The notes under the pieces were generated by a model. The model was not told the origin of the DNA. It searched no databases and worked only from the letters and a program-made list of their open reading frames with translations. The position numbers were made by a program, and so were the translations under genes. From Saprospiraceae bacterium (GTDB lineage Bacteria; Bacteroidota; Bacteroidia; Chitinophagales; Saprospiraceae), in contig JAGOIB010000106.1 in the NCBI GenBank assembly GCA_017995875.1, forward strand, positions 1,943 through 7,235: a DNA stretch of 5,293 nucleotides, written 5' to 3'. Within the stretch, counting starts at the first letter, position 1. Every line of letters starts with the position of its first letter. Of this stretch, positions 1 to 5,293 are shown in pieces.

Positions 1-1
1 A

Positions 2-1708
2 TTACCAGAACCTTGCGTAGATCACAGCAACGAGCAACAGGATAATAACGATCATGGCAAGGTGTGTGTTTGAAACCTTGTTCATCGACTTGTCGACCTG
101 TAGTGCATTTACATTTGCTCTGCCCTTCTTGTCGAGAAGGCTTACAACAATGATCAGTATTGTAGTGAAGAAAAATACCCAACCCATCTGAATGAGGAAT
201 GGGATTTCAAAACCCCCTTTACCATTTGTATAAGCAGTGTACAACCATGTATCATTGCCTGCGATACCGGGCAGGAATTTGTCAAACAAGATAGCGAGCA
301 TTACTCCACCTATGATACCGGCGATGGCTGCATTGGAGGTTGTCTTTTTCCAGAAAAATCCAAAAAGGAATACAGGGAAAATGGCGGGAGAAATATACCC
401 GGTATATTTTTGAATAAATTCAAAACCGCCTTTGCCGCCAATGCCAAGTGTATCATTCCAGTTGACCGCAATCGCGATTAAAAGCGACGTGACCACCATG
501 AGGCGGCCGGTCCATACCATCCTGGTGTCGGAAGCAGCTTTGTTAAAATATTTTTTATAAATATCGAGTGTATAAATCGTAGAGATACTGTTTGCTTTAC
601 CTGCGAGCGAAGCAACAATCGCTGCTGTGAGAGCAGCCATGGATAAGCCTCTGAGCCCTGTTGGTAAAAAACCTAATACCGCAGAATAGGCATTGTCCTC
701 ACGGAATTCACCATTGGTCAGCATCTGTGCCTGCAATTCGCCATTCTGGTACAAGACATAGGCAGCAATACCTGGTAATACAACCAGCAATGGCATCAGC
801 AATTTGAGAAAAGAGGCAAATAGAATACCCGTCCTGGCTGTCTTAAGGTCAGCACCAAGTGCTCTTTGTGTAATGTATTGATTGCATCCCCAATAATTGA
901 GATTGGCTACCCACATACCTGCAACCAACATGGCCAGACCCGGCAGACTTGAATAATGATTGACTTGCTCGGGTGTGGAAGTCGGACCGGGCTTATCAAA
1001 TATCATATCAAAATGCTCAGGGGCAACTTTTAACAATTGATTGAAACCTGCCAGGGCGTCAGAGCCTAAGCCAAATTTTTGACTTACTACAGTGAGTGCT
1101 ATATATGATGTGATTAATCCTCCTACCAATAATACCAGTACTTGTATAACATCTGTATATCCGATCACTTTCATCCCACCTAGTGTGATGATCAAAGCAA
1201 ACACGGCAAGACAAATCATGATGAGATGGAAACCCTCCCCTCCTGTAAGATTGTTGATCGCCAGCGTACCAAGATATAAGATAGACGTCAGGTTGACGAA
1301 GATGTAGAGGAAGAGCCAGAAGATCGCCATGATCATGGCGACGGATTCATTATAACGTGTCTTCAAAAACTGGGGCATCGTAAAGATGTGATTCTTGAGA
1401 TAGACCGGCATGAAAAATACCGCAACGATGATCAGGGAGACTGCGGCTAACCACTCATAACTGGCAATGGCCAGACCAAGACGGAAGCCATTTCCACTCA
1501 TGCCGATAAACTGCTCGGCCGAAATATTGGAAGCAATCAGGGATGCACCAATGGCCCACCAGGTAAGTTGTCCTTCCGCCAGGAAAAACTCAGTCGACGT
1601 TGTCTTTGTCTTCTTCTTGTTGTAATACACCCATAGCCCATAACTGGCCACAGCTATAAAGTATAAAGCGAAAACAATATAGTCCTGAGTTTGTAGTCCT
1701 TTATTCAT
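2..1708 (-). CDS. Sodium/sugar symporter, SSS family (vSGLT-like)
   Basis: A 568-residue inner-membrane protein predicted to import a sugar with Na+. It has about 14 hydrophobic segments, from roughly residues 8-28 to 550-566, as expected for the LeuT-fold solute:sodium symporter family, and its length is normal. It closely resembles Vibrio vSGLT as I remember that sequence, for example ASNISAEQFIGMSG (59-72), IASYEW (81-86), WVANLNYWGCNQYI (266-279) and IQKYTGYISP (432-441). The vSGLT sugar contacts appear kept: Q66, E85, N269, K302, Q433 and the gate tyrosine Y272. Sodium-site positions A59, I62 and S367 are also kept. Two nearby differences are N271, where vSGLT has Tyr, and A366, where it has Ser. 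The loop at about 238-255 is longer than in vSGLT. ATG at 1706-1708 is the start and TAA at 2-4 is the stop, so the gene is complete. It follows a 260-bp spacer and probably has its own promoter. The sugar cannot be read from the sequence. Confidence 0.93.
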   Translation of the reverse strand: MNKGLQTQDYIVFALYFIAVASYGLWVYYNKKKTKTTSTEFFLAEGQLTWWAIGASLIASNISAEQFIGMSGNGFRLGLAIASYEWLAAVSLIIVAVFFMPVYLKNHIFTMPQFLKTRYNESVAMIMAIFWLFLYIFVNLTSILYLGTLAINNLTGGEGFHLIMICLAVFALIITLGGMKVIGYTDVIQVLVLLVGGLITSYIALTVVSQKFGLGSDALAGFNQLLKVAPEHFDMIFDKPGPTSTPEQVNHYSSLPGLAMLVAGMWVANLNYWGCNQYITQRALGADLKTARTGILFASFLKLLMPLLVVLPGIAAYVLYQNGELQAQMLTNGEFREDNAYSAVLGFLPTGLRGLSMAALTAAIVASLAGKANSISTIYTLDIYKKYFNKAASDTRMVWTGRLMVVTSLLIAIAVNWNDTLGIGGKGGFEFIQKYTGYISPAIFPVFLFGFFWKKTTSNAAIAGIIGGVMLAILFDKFLPGIAGNDTWLYTAYTNGKGGFEIPFLIQMGWVFFFTTILIIVVSLLDKKGRANVNALQVDKSMNKVSNTHLAMIVIILLLVAVIYARFW

Positions 1709-1747
1709 GTAATTTAATTTATCGCATTGAAGAAAACAAAATAGTAA

Positions 1748-1760
1748 CTGGAAAATCCAG
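1748..1760. other. Small inverted repeat upstream of the symporter gene
   Basis: CTGGA-AAA-TCCAG is a perfect 5-bp inverted repeat with a 3-base centre, about 40 bp before the symporter start codon. Its position would suit an operator or a 5' UTR hairpin. A repeat this short is easily produced by chance, so a regulatory role is only a guess. No clear Bacteroidota promoter (TTG then TAnnTTTG) could be placed nearby with confidence. Confidence 0.2.
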
Positions 1761-1895
1761 GCTAAAACATATTATATATTTCTTGTATATGAAATCTGTA
1801 CCTGTTCCAAACCAACCACTTAGGAAAAACAATTGTCGGGAACTGTACGTCACACCTGCGAATATTAGGACTTTTTATTGGCTCAAGCAAATAAT

Positions 1896-1949
1896 GTTAA
1901 GTTAGAAGTTAATAGTTAGCAGTTAGTAGTTGGCAGTTGATTGGCAGTT
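1896..1949. repeat. Mosaic heptamer array, consensus GTTAGYA
   Basis: Imperfect tandem 7-mers run in one register. The full units are GTTAGAA, GTTAATA, GTTAGCA, GTTAGTA, GTTGGCA and GTTGATT (1901-1942). A five-base GTTAA precedes them and GGCAGTT follows. The array lies in the spacer between the ABC-type membrane gene, whose stop is at 1969-1971, and the symporter gene. The same unit, in the same orientation, recurs at 5261-5293. Degenerate short heptamer arrays like this occur in spacers of Bacteroidota and, as STRR elements with other units, in cyanobacteria; their function is unknown. The rest of the 260-bp spacer (1709-1968) is AT-rich, with no gene and no clear rho-independent terminator for the gene upstream. 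Confidence 0.85.
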
Positions 1950-1968
1950 TTTAAGTTGTCTGCTACCT

Positions 1969-2991
1969 TCAGGATGCTTTCAGGAGTATATCAGGGCGCG
2001 GTTTATGAATCGGGCCAGGCTCCAGAACAAGTTTATCGATCTTATAGAGCGAAATTTTTCCTTTATTGAGATATGTCGGGACTTTCAATAACTGGCGCAT
2101 ACCGCTTTCCATCATCAGCAGAATCAACACAAACATCAATCCCTCTGAAGCAGTGATGGCACCCTTGAGAAATACCATACTCCATAATACTACACCGGTA
2201 ATGGTAAATATCAAGACAGGCACGGATGCCAGGATTATACTTTCCGTCCTATTATACTTCATATTGGCTTCATACAGTGATCCGGATTTCTCTCTGAACC
2301 CGGCAACGGCAACGCGCTCCAATTGCCTCTCCTTTAATTTTCTGAAGCGACTAAACTGACGGGACACATAGGCGAGCAGGCTACTTCGGGCAGATCGGCT
2401 GGTCCTGATAAAGTCTGATTGTCGTCCGGCAAAAAAGTACATCATCACCATCACTCCGGACAACAATGAAAGGAGAGTTAACGTCAGTCCCCAGTGAATC
2501 CTGAACAACATCAAAAACCCAATGATTAAGAAAAAAGTGCTTCTAAAGCCTTCTATCACACCTTTGGTCAGATACAATTGAATACTCTTCATGTCATTGC
2601 TATACCGCAGGAGGTACTTACCTGAAGAATGTTCAGGCATCGATGACATACTCCATGCCATTTGAGCAGTGAAAACTTTTTCTCTGATGTCTCTTGCAAA
2701 ATCTTCGCCCTGCCGTAAGGTCGAGTAACTTTCTGTATAAGACAAGATGCCTTTGGCAATGAGTAGGATGACAAAAAACAGGGAGAACTGGCTGAGCGTT
2801 GTGAATTGAATCCCCATCATATGGAGCAACTCACCCTTTGTACTATCCGTATGATAATAAAGTGTAAAGAATTCGCCAATGGAGACCGGCAACAAGAAAG
2901 TAACCATGCTGTTCAATAATCCAATCCCTAATACCCCATAAAATACAAAAGCATATTTTCGAAGGTGATCGGCAATGTACCTGTTGTGCAT
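1969..2991 (-). CDS. Stand-alone ABC exporter transmembrane domain (no ATPase domain)
   Basis: A 340-residue integral membrane protein laid out like a type-1 ABC exporter membrane domain. Hydrophobic segments fall at about 14-37, 64-85, 150-164, 167-187, 251-273 and 280-297. The helical region between the second and third segments carries SSGKYLLRYSND (122-133), which matches the 'sG.llsR..nD' pattern typical of exporter membrane domains, and HWGLTLTLL (166-174) opens the fourth segment. The C-terminus ISLYKIDKLVLEPGP (313-327) resembles the linker that normally leads into the nucleotide-binding domain, but the protein stops 13 residues later. There is no Walker A, LSGGQ or Walker B sequence here or in the spacer after it. 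It may belong to the Pfam group of isolated membrane regions (ABC_membrane_3 type), may pair with an ATPase encoded elsewhere, or may work without one. The ATG at 2989-2991 lies 64 bp after the NTPase stop, so co-transcription with it is plausible. Substrate unknown. Confidence 0.8.
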   Translation of the reverse strand: MHNRYIADHLRKYAFVFYGVLGIGLLNSMVTFLLPVSIGEFFTLYYHTDSTKGELLHMMGIQFTTLSQFSLFFVILLIAKGILSYTESYSTLRQGEDFARDIREKVFTAQMAWSMSSMPEHSSGKYLLRYSNDMKSIQLYLTKGVIEGFRSTFFLIIGFLMLFRIHWGLTLTLLSLLSGVMVMMYFFAGRQSDFIRTSRSARSSLLAYVSRQFSRFRKLKERQLERVAVAGFREKSGSLYEANMKYNRTESIILASVPVLIFTITGVVLWSMVFLKGAITASEGLMFVLILLMMESGMRQLLKVPTYLNKGKISLYKIDKLVLEPGPIHKPRPDILLKAS

Positions 2992-3055
2992 ATGTATTCG
3001 CTTTTTCTTTGATAAATTCAGTTACAAATATTTTCAACAAGTTGCCTTCTATACA

Positions 3056-4111
3056 TCAGGCTCCTGATCTGACAAGTTCAAGCTTGCGTTGAAATATCCC
3101 GGTAGCAATATTCCCATGCGCTAATTCATGTATCGTATACACAGGTACGAACGTGTTTTCTTTAACTTCCTGGATCAATAAGGGACTGGTGGTAAACAGA
3201 CCTCCAACGCAATCAGGGTAGATACCCCACTTATTCAATATTTCAATACCCTGAATCGCAGCCAAACTATCCCCAGCAGAAAACATGACCCCATCTATTG
3301 TAGAGGTAAAGCCCGCATTCATGAGCAGCATTTTTGTTTCCCGCTGATACAAACCATCAGCAATCTCCATTACGATATAATCCGGATCAGAAGGCATGAC
3401 CTGGGATACCAGGGAGGAATACAAGTCCAGAAGCTCTCGTTCACCACACATAAATGTGGAAGGAAAACCAAATTCACCGAAATCAGTTGATATGTCAGCA
3501 CCCAGATCATATGCCAGATCAGCGTCCTTTGTATAGATTGTACCTGTCAATTTGATAAAGGCTACCCGCTTCCCTGCTTTCTTCAAACCATGGACCAGGT
3601 AGGCAGCTGAAGTCGTCTTTCCGCTGTCCATAGATGAGCCCAGCGAGAGAATTACTTTTGTGGAGGAAGTCCGATGACTGTTAAACTTTACTAACCTGCG
3701 ATGCTCTTGACGCTTTGTATTGATCACCTTCCCTTGAAGATCAACAACTAATCCTACTAATCGCAACGTAGTAGGTCCTATGTCTTCATAATTCCTGTGC
3801 ATACTTTTGACAACGCCTACGGTACCCCCTGCACCCAGGATATGTAATTCCTGATCAACGTGATCAGGCACGTACCCTTCAATCTGCGCTGTAGCATAGC
3901 GAGTTCCAAATGCCGCCATAACATGGTCTCCTTCAATAATAGTAATATTTTGCCGTGTGGCAGACTGCACACGCGTGTGCTTGCCGATATGTATGACCTC
4001 GAAAACACCCACATCACCAACCTGCAAAACATAATGGTGAGGAATATCGGTCAATAAGTTAAAGTCGGAGATATTCCGGCATACATAGGTTTTTTTAATT
4101 CTCGTTTCCAT
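3056..4111 (-). CDS. Two-domain P-loop NTPase, BioD/MobB/DUF1611-like
   Basis: A 351-residue soluble protein with no signal peptide or membrane segment. Residues about 25-140 form a beta-rich N-terminal domain with many short Gly/Val strands (for example GDVGVFEVIHIG, 32-43) that I cannot name. Residues 152-345 form a P-loop domain. Its Walker A is GSSMDSGKTT (158-167), with the same G-x5-GK spacing as dethiobiotin synthetase (GTDTEVGKT) and DUF1611/DgcN proteins. A BioD-like acidic strand follows at DYIVMEIADGLYQRET (244-259), plus ADISTDFGEFGFPSTF (205-220). EIADGL-QRET recurs, from memory, in uncharacterised homologues of several phyla. It has no LSGGQ signature, so it is not the missing ABC ATPase. 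The ATG at 4109-4111 is preferred to an in-frame TTG at 4151-4153, which would add 14 residues and overlap the upstream gene by 11 bases. The gene lies 31 bp after the barrel gene and is probably co-transcribed with it. The fold suggests an ATP- or GTP-dependent ligase or kinase-like enzyme; the substrate is unknown. Confidence 0.85.
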   Translation of the reverse strand: METRIKKTYVCRNISDFNLLTDIPHHYVLQVGDVGVFEVIHIGKHTRVQSATRQNITIIEGDHVMAAFGTRYATAQIEGYVPDHVDQELHILGAGGTVGVVKSMHRNYEDIGPTTLRLVGLVVDLQGKVINTKRQEHRRLVKFNSHRTSSTKVILSLGSSMDSGKTTSAAYLVHGLKKAGKRVAFIKLTGTIYTKDADLAYDLGADISTDFGEFGFPSTFMCGERELLDLYSSLVSQVMPSDPDYIVMEIADGLYQRETKMLLMNAGFTSTIDGVMFSAGDSLAAIQGIEILNKWGIYPDCVGGLFTTSPLLIQEVKENTFVPVYTIHELAHGNIATGIFQRKLELVRSGA

Positions 4112-4142
4112 GTGTTGTTGATTTTTAGATATGAAGTAGATT

Positions 4143-5102
4143 TTACAAATCAAGATTGAGTTTCAACGTAATCCCGGCCACATTATAATTACTATAAGGC
4201 CTTGCAATCTTTCCGGTCACAGGATTCATTACATTGATCCGGGTATCCTGCCCTACCAGATTAAATTCAAATTGTCTGAGATAATAAATAGAGACCGCCA
4301 CAGCATCTGAAATTTTACTATTGAGATTGAGCCAAAGTCTGGCCCTATGCATGCCTTCAGGTGCAGCTTTCACCGTCGGATGGCCTTCAAGGTCAAAATA
4401 CTGAATGGTCGCACCCCCAATATTGTAGAACACCCAATACGAAACAGAAGGAGACAAGCTAAGAAAATCAAGTCGCTTACGAAGCTCCAACCTGGTGATA
4501 AAAATTAAACGGTAATCAAACTTCCGTTCATTCACCGAATGTTTTTCGGCCTGCACACCATTGGTCCATTTGAACTTATCACTCAGGTTGATCCTGAACA
4601 TGGTCCGCAGAAAATAGCGGTTGGTACTTTTTCCTGATGTTGGGGATTGCGTCAGGATATAGCCTGCCTTGGTTTCAATATGTTTGGTGATATCATAACT
4701 GAAAGAGGCACTAACCTGATTGAAATCATTTTTCATATTTTGACCAAGCGCATAAGATCTTAGATAACCAAGAGACAAATCAGCTTTTTTGGAAAATCCT
4801 ATATCGAGTGATGCTGTGCTCCATAACTTCCATTCAGCCGAATTGGAATCTTCATCTGCGTTGGTCTGTGCATTCATACCCGCTGAAATACCTATCAAAA
4901 GTATAAATAGCCAGTATCTACGTCCAACAAGGTGTATATGGAATCCACTTTCTAAATGGTCAGGGATTAATAAAACCCTAACAGACAGATTTTGCAAAGG
5001 AAGAATAATGAACCTGATGATACCGAAAAATGGAGTCAGCACATGATGAAAAACTTCGAGCACTTCTTCACCAAGAATCCGGCGTTTCGATCTATTTTCC
5101 AT
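4143..5102 (-). CDS. Predicted outer-membrane beta-barrel protein, DUF2490-like
   Basis: A 319-residue exported protein. RRYWLFILLIGISAGMNAQ (61-79) looks like a signal peptide cleaved after Ala-Gln, a common Bacteroidota site. The mature part, about 240 residues, is an outer-membrane barrel type: repeated amphipathic strands separated by polar turns, rich in Tyr, Arg and Leu, such as ASLDIGFSKKADLSLGYLRS (97-116), NRYFLRTMFRINLS (161-174) and a last strand VAGITLKLNLDL (308-319). Length, charged turns and the Arg-rich central strands recall DUF2490 barrels, but this is a resemblance only. Sixty residues precede the signal peptide and include a hydrophobic stretch at about 22-36. The nearest possible in-frame starts are the distant TTG (residue 36) and CTG (residue 39), so the ATG at 5100-5102 is kept with reservation. 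It leads the probable three-gene unit. Role in the envelope unknown. Confidence 0.75.
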   Translation of the reverse strand: MENRSKRRILGEEVLEVFHHVLTPFFGIIRFIILPLQNLSVRVLLIPDHLESGFHIHLVGRRYWLFILLIGISAGMNAQTNADEDSNSAEWKLWSTASLDIGFSKKADLSLGYLRSYALGQNMKNDFNQVSASFSYDITKHIETKAGYILTQSPTSGKSTNRYFLRTMFRINLSDKFKWTNGVQAEKHSVNERKFDYRLIFITRLELRKRLDFLSLSPSVSYWVFYNIGGATIQYFDLEGHPTVKAAPEGMHRARLWLNLNSKISDAVAVSIYYLRQFEFNLVGQDTRINVMNPVTGKIARPYSNYNVAGITLKLNLDL

Positions 5103-5185
5103 TTGCTACATGCGTATTTGAAGTGATTGATTTGTTGCAACACCAGTTTTATAGAGCAGCTGCATTAAATTCAATACCAAAACAC

Positions 5186-5198
5186 GTATTAATAATAC
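5186..5198. promoter_or_regulatory. 13-bp palindrome upstream of the barrel gene (possible operator)
   Basis: GTATTA-A-TAATAC is a perfect 6+1+6 palindrome, 83 bp before the barrel gene's ATG, in the only leader of the probable three-gene unit. AT-rich palindromes of this size are typical of dimeric helix-turn-helix repressor sites. No regulator gene is adjacent. A loose promoter-like pair lies just downstream on the minus strand: TTGAAT at 5169-5174 and TATAAA at 5148-5153, 15 bp apart, which is shorter than usual. This is suggestive placement only. Confidence 0.25.
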
Positions 5199-5260
5199 AT
5201 TCATGCAAAACAGAACTTACTGAACGTGCTAAAACTTGTTACGAGCAGGTGAATTGGGGA

Positions 5261-5293
5261 GTTAGTAGTGAGTAGTTAGTAGTTAGCAGTTAG
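5261..5293. repeat. Mosaic heptamer array, consensus GTTAGYA, cut by the window edge
   Basis: Units in one register: GTTAGTA, GTGAGTA, GTTAGTA, GTTAGCA, then GTTAG running off the window. They match the array at 1896-1949 in unit and orientation, and two unit types (GTTAGTA, GTTAGCA) are identical in both. The array starts about 158 bp upstream of the barrel gene. Its full length cannot be seen. The stretch between it and the gene (5103-5260) has no supported gene. Confidence 0.85.

Noticed and set aside
1771..1776. TATAAT on the minus strand as a -10 box for the symporter
   Set aside because: No acceptable -35 or Bacteroidota -33 TTG lies at the right distance, and the stretch is so AT-rich that the match carries little weight.
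1896..1949. Heptamer array as a CRISPR or replication iteron cluster
   Set aside because: Units are 7 bp, contiguous and degenerate, with no spacers, and no cas or rep gene is present.
2843..3040. A 65-codon minus-strand frame overlapping the start of the ABC-type membrane gene
   Set aside because: It is almost wholly inside the real gene in another frame and resembles no family.
2992..3055. AATATTTG on the minus strand as a Bacteroidota -7 box for the ABC-type membrane gene
   Set aside because: It is one base off TAnnTTTG, but there is no TTG at the proper upstream distance.
3850..3868. CCTGATCA-ACG-TGATCAGG, an 8-bp-arm inverted repeat
   Set aside because: It lies inside the NTPase coding sequence, encoding the residues around P82 to Q87. 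Roughly one such repeat is expected by chance in a window of this size.
3967..3980. GCACACGCGTGTGC, a 14-bp perfect palindrome of alternating purine and pyrimidine
   Set aside because: It could favour Z-DNA, but it is fully explained as NTPase codons (Lys-His-Thr-Arg-Val-Gln) and one such palindrome per window is not far from chance.
3056..4111. The NTPase as the missing ATPase of the adjacent ABC membrane domain
   Set aside because: It lacks the LSGGQ signature and ABC Q- and H-loops, and its P-loop spacing and acidic strand fit the BioD/MobB/DUF1611 group.
4112..4153. A longer NTPase start at the TTG at 4151-4153
   Set aside because: It needs a weak start codon, overlaps the upstream gene, and adds 14 residues with no domain character; the ATG at 4109-4111 gives a clean 31-bp spacer.
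5030..5275. An 81-codon plus-strand open frame over the barrel gene start and its leader
   Set aside because: It overlaps the minus-strand gene, runs into the heptamer array at its end, and its translation shows no domain, signal or membrane pattern.

Overview
The window most likely comes from a Bacteroidota chromosome. The grounds are indirect: no gene has a recognisable Shine-Dalgarno sequence (the stretches before the start codons are AT-rich), base composition is moderate to AT-rich, the sodium/sugar symporter and outer-membrane barrel types are common in that phylum, and intergenic spacers carry mosaic GTTAGYA heptamer arrays. No rRNA, tRNA, CRISPR, transposase or phage gene is visible.

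All four genes lie on the minus strand, so transcription runs from high to low coordinates. In that order: (1) 5103-5293, a non-coding leader with a heptamer array at the window edge and a 13-bp palindrome; (2) 4143-5102, a predicted outer-membrane beta-barrel resembling DUF2490, with an odd 60-residue stretch before its signal peptide; (3) 3056-4111, a two-domain P-loop NTPase whose C-terminal half looks like the BioD/MobB/DUF1611 group; (4) 1969-2991, a transmembrane domain of an ABC exporter that ends where the ATPase should begin; (5) 1709-1968, a 260-bp spacer holding the second heptamer array; (6) 2-1708, a complete vSGLT-like sodium/sugar symporter.

The spacing (31 bp, then 64 bp, then 260 bp) suggests that the barrel, NTPase and ABC-type membrane genes form one transcription unit and that the symporter is separate. 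The symporter is the only gene with a confident function: Na+-driven uptake of a sugar, with the vSGLT sugar-contact residues kept. The other three are an envelope protein, a cytoplasmic nucleotide-binding protein and an inner-membrane protein, each recognisable by fold but not by substrate. Whether they work together is not shown by the sequence. The most notable large-scale pattern is that two same-orientation heptamer arrays bracket exactly this three-gene block.
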